Source: Mycobacterium sp. (GTDB taxonomy: Bacteria; Actinomycetota; Actinomycetes; Mycobacteriales; Mycobacteriaceae). From it: 6,155 bases of DNA. Location of the stretch: positions 1-6,155 of the forward strand of contig JAGQTR010000322.1 of the NCBI GenBank assembly GCA_020438915.1, in the 5' to 3' direction. Each line of letters starts with the position of its first letter. Position 1 is the stretch's first letter. A program made the translations under genes and the position numbers. The notes below the pieces were generated by a model. The model did not search any database and was not told the origin of the DNA. It saw nothing but the letters and a program-made list of their open reading frames with translations. This document shows, one piece after another, positions 1 through 5,029 of this stretch.

Positions 1-520
1 CGCTGACCTGGCCGTCGAAGCGGTAGATCGAGCCCCACACGTACGGCTTGTGCAGCAGCACGGCCGCGTCGTTGACCAGGTAGCGGGTGGCGAAGTTGTC
101 GGTGCCGTCGAGGATGAGGTCGTACTGGGTGAACAGGTTGACGGCATTTCGCGGTTCCAGCCGCAGTTCGTGCAGCCGCACCTCGACGAGCGGATTGACC
201 TCCCGGATCGAATCGCGCGCGCTCTGCGCCTTGGACCTACCGATATCGGACTGGCCGTGGATGATCTGGCGGTGCAGATTGGACTCGTCGACCACGTCGA
301 ACTCGACGATCCCGATGGTTCCCACCCCGGCGGCAGCGAGGTAGAGCAGCGTGGGCGACCCCAGGCCGCCCGCCCCGATCACCAGCACCCGGGCGTTCTT
401 CAACCTCTTCTGCCCGTCCACGCCCAGGTCGGGGATGATGAGGTGACGGCTGTAGCGGGCCACCTCTTCGCGGGTAAGTTCAGCCGCTGGCTCGACCAGC
501 GGCGGCAACGGTGTCGACAC
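1..520 (-). CDS. moeZ: MoeZ (MoeB-type adenylyltransferase/sulfurtransferase), N-terminal part, 3' end outside window
   Basis: This is an E1-like enzyme that adenylates the C-terminal Gly-Gly of small sulfur-carrier proteins. In mycobacteria, MoeZ is known to activate MoaD-type proteins (molybdopterin synthesis) and CysO (cysteine synthesis), using a C-terminal rhodanese domain to deliver sulfur. Only 173 residues are visible, so the rhodanese domain lies outside. The visible part is the Rossmann ATP-binding domain: GAGGLG loop at residues 49–54, FDVVDESNLHRQ at 74–85 with conserved R84, K97, and the Mg/ATP-contacting DGTDNF at 138–143. The text closely matches M. tuberculosis Rv3206c as I remember it, including the N-terminal STPLPPLVEP-like stretch. 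The start is GTG at 520–518, chosen because AAGGAG lies 6 nt upstream and the N-terminus agrees with the family. It reads in the same direction as the DUF3152 gene but with a 189-nt gap, so it probably has its own promoter. Identity is near certain. Confidence 0.96.
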   Translation of the reverse strand, partial: MSTPLPPLVEPAAELTREEVARYSRHLIIPDLGVDGQKRLKNARVLVIGAGGLGSPTLLYLAAAGVGTIGIVEFDVVDESNLHRQIIHGQSDIGRSKAQSARDSIREVNPLVEVRLHELRLEPRNAVNLFTQYDLILDGTDNFATRYLVNDAAVLLHKPYVWGSIYRFDGQVS

Positions 521-526
521 CGAGTT

Positions 527-532
527 CTCCTT
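527..532 (-). promoter_or_regulatory. Ribosome binding site of moeZ
   Basis: AAGGAG on the minus strand, separated by 6 nt (AACTCG) from the GTG start of moeZ. It is one of the few good Shine-Dalgarno sites in the window and fixes the moeZ start. Confidence 0.8.
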
Positions 533-592
533 GGTTGACTTTGGACACCATCACATCATGTGCATGGGTACTGCGATCAACAACAACGGGGG

Positions 593-623
593 CCTGAGGC
601 TTCCCGTACCCTGAGCCTTCCCG
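593..623. repeat. Imperfect 14-nt direct repeat, 17-nt spacing
   Basis: CCTGAGGCTTCCCG (593–606) recurs as CCTGAGCCTTCCCG (610–623) with one mismatch. The single difference also lets AGGCT (597–601) pair with AGCCT (614–618), giving a weak hairpin. It lies between the DUF3152 stop and moeZ, so it could be a weak terminator stem, a protein-binding site or a chance duplication. Confidence 0.5.
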
Positions 624-709
624 CGCACTCGCGGACGCCCAGCGCGCGTGAAATGCCAGCGATTGCGGCGCGCCGGCGTGCTGACACGCGCGCTCGCGCC
701 GGATGGGCG

Positions 710-1741
710 TCAGGCGATTGGATACGGCCAGGGGTTGAACCGGCAGGTCTTGCCGTCGGCAGTGACCGTCCCCGGATCGAACCGTGCCGCGTCATCGTTA
801 CTGGTCGAGAACGTTTGCTGCATCATGATCGGGGCCAGCTCACCATTACCGGCGCACTGCTCGTGACGCTGGTATCCGATGGCGTGACCCACCTCGTGGT
901 TGATCAGATACTGCCGGTACGAGCCCACGTCGCCCTGGAAGGGCACCGCGCCGCGCACCCAGCGGGCCTCGTTGATGAATACCCGCGGCTGGCCCTCGAA
1001 AGCGGGGTTGTAGCAGGACGCCTCGAGCGGGATGTCGTAGCCGCAGCCTTCCCGGACCGTCATCGGCGAACTCAGCGATACCCGGAAGTCCGGTTCCACG
1101 CCTGAGTCGGCATCCACGCGGGTAAAGGCGAATTGCGGATTGTGGGTCCAACTCTTGGGGTTGGCCAGCGTCTCGCTGACCATGCGCGCAAAGCCCTCGT
1201 CACCGCCGAAGGTCGTGGTGTCCACGCCGTCCTCGACCTCCACGGTGTAGGTGAACACCTTGGTGGTGCCCTGTCCGACCTGCGGTGCGACCCCGGGCAC
1301 GACGTGCCAGGTGCGGGCGCCGGCCGGGGTGAAGGGCCCACCGTCAGGCAGTATTCCGGTGGGCAGGTTGGCGTCGAACTCCGTCAGGCCCCGCGGCGGC
1401 GCGCCCACGATCGCGGTGCTGGCGACGCCGATCGTCGGCGGCCCCTGCACGGGCCCCTCATCGTCGGCCACCTGCGGCACGCTGGTACCGGTGATGGTCT
1501 GGTAGAGGACCACCACGGTGAGGGCCAGCAGCAAGGGCAGCGCATAGGCGCGCCATCCATAGGTAGAGATGAAACGCCCGAGCCAGCTCTGCTTGCGCCA
1601 GCGCTTGCGATCGTCGCGATTTGATCGGACCCGACCCGACTGCTCGGCCAAGGGATCACGCTGCGCGCGAAGCGGCTCTCGCCACTCATCGCGCAGCACG
1701 GGAACGCGACCGCTCCCGCGACTTCCCGGGTCGTAGGTCAC
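710..1741 (-). CDS. DUF3152 membrane-anchored protein with HEXXH zincin-like motif (Rv3207c-like)
   Basis: The 343-residue protein has a basic cytoplasmic N-terminus (to about residue 62), a single membrane segment at about 63–83 (WRAYALPLLLALTVVVLYQT), a Pro/Gly-rich linker to about 115, then an extracytoplasmic domain. The last domain carries HEVGH at 282–286, followed by AIGYQRHEQC and an APIMMQQ stretch at 303–309, an arrangement like a metzincin zinc site with a Met-turn. Four cysteines (C233, C243, C296, C333) all lie in the exported part and could form two disulfides. The family is DUF3152, widespread in actinobacteria; no activity is known to me, and protease function is inference. 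The GTG at 1741 is chosen because the protein then begins MTYDPGSR, matching my memory of the M. tuberculosis protein; it lacks a clear Shine-Dalgarno site. GTG at 1747 (two codons upstream) and GTG at 1792 are alternatives. It is divergent from the TetR gene. Confidence 0.92.
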   Translation of the reverse strand: MTYDPGSRGSGRVPVLRDEWREPLRAQRDPLAEQSGRVRSNRDDRKRWRKQSWLGRFISTYGWRAYALPLLLALTVVVLYQTITGTSVPQVADDEGPVQGPPTIGVASTAIVGAPPRGLTEFDANLPTGILPDGGPFTPAGARTWHVVPGVAPQVGQGTTKVFTYTVEVEDGVDTTTFGGDEGFARMVSETLANPKSWTHNPQFAFTRVDADSGVEPDFRVSLSSPMTVREGCGYDIPLEASCYNPAFEGQPRVFINEARWVRGAVPFQGDVGSYRQYLINHEVGHAIGYQRHEQCAGNGELAPIMMQQTFSTSNDDAARFDPGTVTADGKTCRFNPWPYPIA

Positions 1742-1907
1742 CGACACAGGATGACACAGGTCAACGGACTTGCACTCTCGGCGCGCCACCACACACCGCG
1801 GACAACCGACGTCGCTCCTGACGCGTGTGGCCGGTCCACGGTAGTAGTCTCGTTGCGGGTACGACTAAAACATGCCGGTCAGACCGGCTGTAGATCCAGA
1901 GGTTTTG
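1742..1907. promoter_or_regulatory. Divergent control region between DUF3152 gene and TetR gene
   Basis: These 166 nt separate the two divergent starts and must hold both promoters. On the plus strand TAGTCT (1845–1850) fits the mycobacterial TANNNT -10 pattern and would place a transcript start near 1857, about 50 nt before the TetR ATG; TACGAC (1860–1865) is a weaker candidate. I see no convincing -35 for either, and no clear minus-strand -10. A GCCGGTC heptamer occurs twice (1830–1836 and 1874–1880), the second as half of a perfect dyad. The promoter calls are inference from short motifs. Confidence 0.45.
1874..1888. promoter_or_regulatory. Perfect 15-bp dyad, possible TetR operator
   Basis: GCCGGTCAGACCGGC is an inverted repeat with 6-bp arms and a 3-bp centre. 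It lies 19 nt before the TetR ATG and downstream of the candidate -10, a place where bound repressor could block transcription. TetR-family regulators commonly bind such dyads next to their own gene. The arm sequence GCCGGT also occurs at 1830–1835 within GTGG-CCGGT-CCAC, a weaker dyad. Autoregulation is inferred, not shown. Confidence 0.45.
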
Positions 1908-2585
1908 ATGAGCGATCTCGCCAGGACGGCGCAGCGCCGGGGAGGGCAGCCGGCCAACGGAAGCGGGCCACCCGCGACCGCGGCCCGGCGCGGCAACCGG
2001 CTGCCCCGCGACGAGCGCCGCGGACAATTGTTGATCGCCGCCAGCGAGGTCTTCGTCGATCGCGGGTACCACGCCGCGGGCATGGACGAGATCGCCGAAC
2101 GGGCTGGTGTCAGTAAACCCGTTCTTTACCAACACTTTTCATCAAAGGTCGAGCTCTATCTCGCGGTGCTGCAACGGCATGTCGAGAACCTGGTCTCGGG
2201 CGTGCGTCAGGCGCTGCGGACCACCACCGACAACCGCCAGCGGGTGCGCGCCGCTGTGGAAGCGTTCTTCGACTTCATCGAGCACGACGGCCAGGGTTAC
2301 CGGCTGATTTTCGAAAATGATTACGTGACCGAGCCTCAGGTGGCTGCGCAGGTCAAGGTCGCCACCGAATCGTGCACCGACGCGGTGTTCGACCTGATCA
2401 GCCACGACTCCGGGCTGGAACCCCATCGCGCCAGGATGATCGCGGTGGGTCTGGTGAGCATCAGCGTCGACTCCGCACGCTACTGGCTCAACAACGAGCG
2501 CCCGATCGCCAAGGACGACGCCGTCGAAGGCACGGTGCAGTTCATCTGGGGCGGACTGTCGCATGTGCCCTTGACGAGGTCCTGA
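1908..2585 (+). CDS. TetR/AcrR-family transcriptional regulator (Rv3208-like)
   Basis: The 225-residue protein is a one-component repressor-type regulator of unknown ligand. Residues 1–32 form a basic, Gly/Pro-rich, probably disordered tail. The TetR DNA-binding domain runs from about 34 to 82: DERRGQLLIAASEVFVDRGY, then GMDEIAERAGVSKPVLYQHFSSK, the classic helix-turn-helix with recognition helix around 67–77. The C-terminal half is the helical ligand-binding and dimerisation domain. The text matches Rv3208 of M. tuberculosis closely in my memory. ATG 1908 is chosen: AGAGG (1898–1902) stands 5 nt before it, and codons between the upstream ATG at 1872 and 1908 have weak third-position GC. Starting at 1872 would add 12 residues and would put the start inside the operator-like region. 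The gene is divergent from the DUF3152 gene and convergent with TB9.4, so it is probably transcribed alone. Confidence 0.95.
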   Translation: MSDLARTAQRRGGQPANGSGPPATAARRGNRLPRDERRGQLLIAASEVFVDRGYHAAGMDEIAERAGVSKPVLYQHFSSKVELYLAVLQRHVENLVSGVRQALRTTTDNRQRVRAAVEAFFDFIEHDGQGYRLIFENDYVTEPQVAAQVKVATESCTDAVFDLISHDSGLEPHRARMIAVGLVSISVDSARYWLNNERPIAKDDAVEGTVQFIWGGLSHVPLTRS

Positions 2586-2602
2586 CCCCCGCTCGCCGAG
2601 CT

Positions 2603-2665
2603 CGCCGAAATGGCAATTAGGCAGAGCGTCACTCGAAGTTTCCCTGCATAGCTGCCACTTCGGCG
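2603..2665. terminator. Large imperfect inverted repeat between convergent genes, possible bidirectional terminator
   Basis: CGCCGAA (2603–2609) pairs with TTCGGCG (2659–2665), and TGGCA (2611–2615) pairs with TGCCA (2653–2657), with one A/C mismatch between the two helices. The structure can continue inward through TTA/TAG (2617–2619 with 2649–2651, one G·T) and GCAG/CTGC (2621–2624 with 2644–2647). It lies just past the TetR stop and just past the TB9.4 stop from the other side. No T-run follows directly on either strand, as is common for mycobacterial terminators. The position and pairing are seen; the termination role is inferred. Confidence 0.5.
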
Positions 2666-2669
2666 GATT

Positions 2670-2708
2670 GGTCAGCCAGCGTTTTTGGTCAGCCAGCGTT
2701 TTTGGTCA
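2670..2708. repeat. 17-bp perfect tandem duplication across the TB9.4 stop codon
   Basis: GGTCAGCCAGCGTTTTT occurs at 2670–2686 and again, immediately, at 2687–2703, followed by a partial third copy GGTCA (2704–2708). The copy at 2687–2703 encodes the last residues and stop of TB9.4 on the minus strand; the other is in its 3' untranslated region. The protein is unchanged by the duplication because the stop lies within the first copy read. This looks like a recent slippage event. Confidence 0.85.
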
Positions 2709-2949
2709 CCTCGGCGCCCACCGCACCCACGCCGAATCCGACCCGGCGCGAGTCGGCGGCACCAATCTCGACATAGGCGAGCTTCGCCGCCTGCACGAGA
2801 AACCGCCGACCCTTCTCATCGGTGAGGCTCAGTACGCCCGCCTCGGAGCCCAATGCGTCGGTGACCAACTTCTCCACCTCGGCCGGCGTCTGCGCGCTGT
2901 TGAGGATCAGTTCGCGCGGGCTATCGGTGACACCGATCTTGACCTCCAC
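2689..2949 (-). CDS. TB9.4-like small protein, DUF3107 family (Rv3208A-like)
   Basis: The small 86-residue cytosolic-looking protein has no signal peptide or membrane segment. It opens with MEVKIGVTDSPREL, has a central acidic/helical part (TPAEVEKLVTDAL), then TDEKGRRFLV and KLAYVEIGAADSRRVGFGVG, all hallmarks of DUF3107, known in M. tuberculosis as the low-molecular-weight antigen TB9.4. The pattern of alternating short strands and one helix suggests a compact alpha/beta fold. No molecular function is known to me. The start is GTG at 2949–2947, with GGAAGGG (2964–2958) 8 nt upstream. The C-terminal tail after VGFGVG is short and differs from the M. tuberculosis tail as I recall it. It is convergent with the TetR gene and divergent from the MmpS-like gene. 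Confidence 0.93.
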   Translation of the reverse strand: MEVKIGVTDSPRELILNSAQTPAEVEKLVTDALGSEAGVLSLTDEKGRRFLVQAAKLAYVEIGAADSRRVGFGVGAVGAEVTKNAG

Positions 2950-3151
2950 GGTGAGAACCCTTCCGTTCGTCTGCTGTCTTCTCTTCAGGAGGCTAGTGGA
3001 CGCCGGGCCCGCGCGGCGCTGCCGGGACCTTCGCGGTCAGCGAACAGTCGCGACCGCCGCCGCCACGACGCACACCCCAGCTCAGAAACACGAACACGGA
3101 AACATCGGGGCGACCGAACCGAGTCCCGACCGTGACCGAGAGGCAGGCGCG
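2950..3151. promoter_or_regulatory. Divergent control region between TB9.4 and the MmpS-like gene
   Basis: About 200 nt separate the two starts. On the minus strand TAGCCT (2995–2990) fits the TANNNT -10 pattern and would start TB9.4 mRNA near 2983, giving a leader of about 34 nt with the GGAAGGG ribosome site. On the plus strand a perfect AGGAGG (2987–2992) overlaps that element and stands 3 nt before an in-frame GTG (2996) of the MmpS-like gene; GAGAGG (3138–3143) stands 8 nt before TTG 3152. A GC-rich hairpin CGCCG/CGGCG (3001–3005 with 3014–3018) is also present. No convincing -35 is seen. Confidence 0.4.
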
Positions 3152-4042
3152 TTGACCTCACCCGTCACTTCCGCCTCGATAGCATCAGGCCAGCAAACCA
3201 ACGGAAGCGACTGGGACAGCTGGATGAACAGGCCTTACACCGCACAATCACCGTATTCCCTGACTCCGACCGAGCGCATTGGCAGCCGCTACGGCCGTGG
3301 TGGCGCCGTTGACGAGTACGCCGACCTGAGCACCGACGCCCTCCCGACATACCGCGCAGACGGCTACCGCAACCTCAAGAATGGCAACCGCGAGAATGGC
3401 GACGTCGAGGATTACGACGACTACGACGACTACGACACCGACGACTACGAGATCGATGAGGCTGAGATCGATCGTCGGTGGATGTGGATCGCTGGTGTGG
3501 CCGGTGCGGTTCTCTTCGTCTCTGTCATCATCGCGAGCCTGATCCTGGGCGGCGGCGACAGCGGTTCGGTCTCTGCAACGGTGGTGTCCTCAGAGCCGAC
3601 CACCACCGCCGCAGCGACTCCATCGCCGGCGCCCCGCGTACCGGCTCCCTCGGCAATGCCGTCCATGCCGGCCGAAACGGTCACCACCGTGACTCCGACA
3701 CCCAGCGCGACCGCTGCACCGGTTCCGCCGCTGCTACCTGCACCCCAGGCGGCCCCGCCACCGGCGGCCGCTCCCGGCACCGTCACCTATCGGGTCACCG
3801 GTGACCGGCGGCTCATCGATTTGGTGACCGTCATCTACACAGACGAGCAGGGTGCGCTGGTGACCGACGTCAACGTTGCGCTGCCCTGGTCGAAGACGGT
3901 GGTGCTCAATCCCGGTGTCACGCTGAGTTCGGTCACCGCGACCAGCGTCGCCGGTAAACTCAACTGCAGCATCACCGACGCCAACGGCGCGCTGATCGCC
4001 ATGCAGAACAACAACTCGATCATCACCAACTGCACGCGGTAG
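3152..4042 (+). CDS. MmpS-like membrane protein, Thr/Pro-rich, with acidic Asp/Tyr-rich cytoplasmic tail (Rv3209-like)
   Basis: The 296-residue protein (from TTG 3152) has an N-terminal polar, probably disordered cytoplasmic part; an acidic Asp/Tyr-repeat stretch at about 87–100; a single membrane segment at about 110–132 (WMWIAGVAGAVLFVSVIIASL); a Thr/Pro/Ala-rich extracytoplasmic linker at about 140–208; and a C-terminal beta-rich domain at 210–296. That domain reads VTYRVTGD, VIYTDEQG, VALPWSKTV, LNCSITDANG and ITNCT, the pattern of the mycobacterial MmpS family, with two cysteines (C272, C294) placed for a disulfide. MmpS proteins partner MmpL lipid transporters, but no mmpL gene is in the window, so the partner is unknown. 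The start is uncertain: TTG 3152 has GAGAGG 8 nt upstream, ATG 3224 is a weaker alternative, and GTG 2996 follows a perfect AGGAGG too closely. The end is 9 nt from the convergent neighbour's stop. Confidence 0.88.
   Translation: MTSPVTSASIASGQQTNGSDWDSWMNRPYTAQSPYSLTPTERIGSRYGRGGAVDEYADLSTDALPTYRADGYRNLKNGNRENGDVEDYDDYDDYDTDDYEIDEAEIDRRWMWIAGVAGAVLFVSVIIASLILGGGDSGSVSATVVSSEPTTTAAATPSPAPRVPAPSAMPSMPAETVTTVTPTPSATAAPVPPLLPAPQAAPPPAAAPGTVTYRVTGDRRLIDLVTVIYTDEQGALVTDVNVALPWSKTVVLNPGVTLSSVTATSVAGKLNCSITDANGALIAMQNNNSIITNCTR
3410..3451 (+). repeat. In-frame 9-nt coding repeat (Asp-Tyr-Asp units)
   Basis: Three consecutive 9-nt units (GAT/GAC TAC GAC) at 3410–3436 are followed by a diverged fourth (ACC GAC GAC TAC GAG), encoding an Asp/Tyr run just before the membrane segment of the MmpS-like protein. 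Such short in-frame units are prone to copy-number change between strains. Confidence 0.75.
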
Positions 4043-4051
4043 CCGAACCGA

Positions 4052-4762
4052 TCAGGCCAGCCCCAGATCGCGCATCCGGGTGCTGTGGGTGTGCTGGAGC
4101 CGGTCGAAGAAGTCCGTCATATGCGACAGCCCCCCTCCCGCCATCACCAGATCGACCAGTTCGTCATGGTCGGCGAGCACATATTGGGCCTGGGTGATGG
4201 CTTCACCAAGCAGCCGCCGCGACCACAGCGCCAACCGGTGGCGCTGGCGGTCACTGGCCGTCACCGCGGCCTGAACCTCGGCCAGCACGAACTGTGAGTG
4301 ACTGGTCTCGGCAAGAACGGAACGCACCACGCCGGCGGCTTCCTCGGGCATCGAGCCGATGGTCTCGAGGTACAGATCAGCGGCCATCGCATCGCCCACA
4401 TAGGTCTTGACCAGGGCCTCTAGCCAGGTGCTCGGAGTGGTCAACCGGTGGTAGTTCTCCAGCGCCGACGCGTACTTGGTCATCGCCGGAATCACGTCGA
4501 CTCCGCGGCGCTCCAGGGCATCACGCAGTAGCTCGTAATGGTTCATCTCGGCGGCCGCCATGCTGGCCATGTTGATCCGGCCACGCAGGTTGGGCGCCAT
4601 CCGCGCCTCCTCGGTGAGCCGGTAGAACGCCGCGACCTCGCCATATGCCAGCAGCGCGAACAGCTCGTTGATGCCCGGATGCTCGGGAGACACCGTCGAC
4701 ACGCCCGCCGCGACGGGCCCGCTGGGGGCAGGACCAGCGGCCGCAGATGGCGTCGAAGTCAT
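4052..4762 (-). CDS. Ferritin-like, MiaE_2-type putative non-heme diiron protein (Rv3210c-like)
   Basis: The 236-residue soluble protein has a Pro/Ala-rich N-terminus (1–25) followed by a four-helix ferritin-like bundle. Candidate iron ligands are in the expected order: E42 in AYGEVAAFYRL, E72 and H75 in AEMNHYEL, D124 in YVGDAMAADLY (a position often Glu in relatives), and E152 and H155 in AETSHSQF. The two ExxH pairs on helices 2 and 4 are the hallmark of the fold. Mycobacterial homologues are assigned to the MiaE_2 family, named after the tRNA hydroxylase MiaE, but tRNA hydroxylation by this branch is not established to my knowledge. The start is ATG 4762; there is no Shine-Dalgarno site, but a -10-like TACAGT lies 6 nt upstream, which fits a leaderless mRNA. 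It is divergent from rhlE and convergent, with a 9-nt gap, to the MmpS-like gene. Confidence 0.92.
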   Translation of the reverse strand: MTSTPSAAAGPAPSGPVAAGVSTVSPEHPGINELFALLAYGEVAAFYRLTEEARMAPNLRGRINMASMAAAEMNHYELLRDALERRGVDVIPAMTKYASALENYHRLTTPSTWLEALVKTYVGDAMAADLYLETIGSMPEEAAGVVRSVLAETSHSQFVLAEVQAAVTASDRQRHRLALWSRRLLGEAITQAQYVLADHDELVDLVMAGGGLSHMTDFFDRLQHTHSTRMRDLGLA

Positions 4763-5029
4763 GGTTCAACTGTAGAGCGCCGCCTGGCCCCAGACGAGCG
4801 CGGTAACCGGCGGGCCAACTTACCAGCTACCATGGCAGATGGTGTCGGCGCGAATGTCGACCGAGATCGATCCAGATCACGTCGGCTGGTACTTGCCGCA
4901 GACACCTCGCAATGTGCGTGCACGCAAGCGGTCCGCCTCCTCATCGCAGGGCCCGACGGAGTTCTCTTCACAACTCGTGCGCGCTGGAACGCCACGAGGA
5001 ATAACAGTGAAAGGCTTCGTCTCCCCCGT
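4763..5029. promoter_or_regulatory. Divergent region and leader of rhlE
   Basis: These 267 nt carry the promoter of the ferritin-like gene at the left and the rhlE control region. On the plus strand TACCAT (4828–4833) fits the TANNNT pattern and would start a transcript near 4839, giving rhlE a leader of about 190 nt. Within that leader lie a small hairpin (GAGTT 4959–4963 with AACTC 4972–4976, extendable by AC/GT around a bulge), a GAGGA ribosome site (4996–5000) and a mini-ORF overlapping the rhlE ATG. An open frame runs from ATG 4839 to the same stop at 5033. A long leader would suit post-transcriptional control, which is known for other DEAD-box helicase genes. Confidence 0.45.
4769..4774 (-). 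promoter_or_regulatory. Candidate -10 element for leaderless transcription of the ferritin-like gene
   Basis: TACAGT on the minus strand fits TANNNT and ends 6 nt before the A of the ATG at 4762. That spacing would put the transcript start at or next to the start codon, as in the many leaderless mycobacterial genes. The lack of any Shine-Dalgarno sequence before this ATG agrees. No good -35 is seen. Confidence 0.55.

Larger units (their letters stand above)
521..709. other. Intergenic gap between the DUF3152 gene and moeZ
   Basis: This 189-nt stretch separates two genes read in the same (minus) direction, and no convincing coding sequence is seen in it. It contains the moeZ ribosome binding site, an imperfect 14-nt repeat (593–623), and on its DUF3152 side several GC-rich self-complementary stretches, for example CGGCGCGCCG and a CGCGC/GCGCG pair, that could terminate the upstream transcript. 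A minus-strand TTGATC (576–571) resembles a -35 element, but no good -10 follows at the right spacing. A separate moeZ promoter here is therefore an inference from gap length only. Confidence 0.5.

Noticed and set aside
511..520. GTGTCGACAC palindrome at the moeZ start
   Set aside because: It is a 10-nt palindrome made by the start and second codons; such short palindromes are expected by chance and nothing else supports an operator here.
50..538. Plus-strand open frame of 162 codons opposite moeZ
   Set aside because: It is a shadow of the well-supported moeZ frame in GC-rich DNA; its translation has no recognisable domain.
560..1105. Plus-strand open frame of 181 codons, and 1133–1624 plus frame, opposite the DUF3152 gene
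   Set aside because: Both lie antisense to a clear DUF3152 protein, have low-complexity Arg/Ala-rich translations and lack family features.
2142..2564. Minus-strand open frame of 140 codons opposite the TetR gene
   Set aside because: It mirrors the TetR coding frame and shows no domain; the TetR helix-turn-helix on the plus strand is unmistakable.
2822..3151. Upstream extension of the MmpS-like frame from ATG 2822
   Set aside because: It would overlap TB9.4 antisense and its translation is unlike a protein of the family; the frame is merely free of stops.
3132..3155. Seven-codon GTG frame whose stop overlaps TTG 3152, resembling the rhlE arrangement
   Set aside because: There is no ribosome site before GTG 3132, so it is probably a chance overlap.
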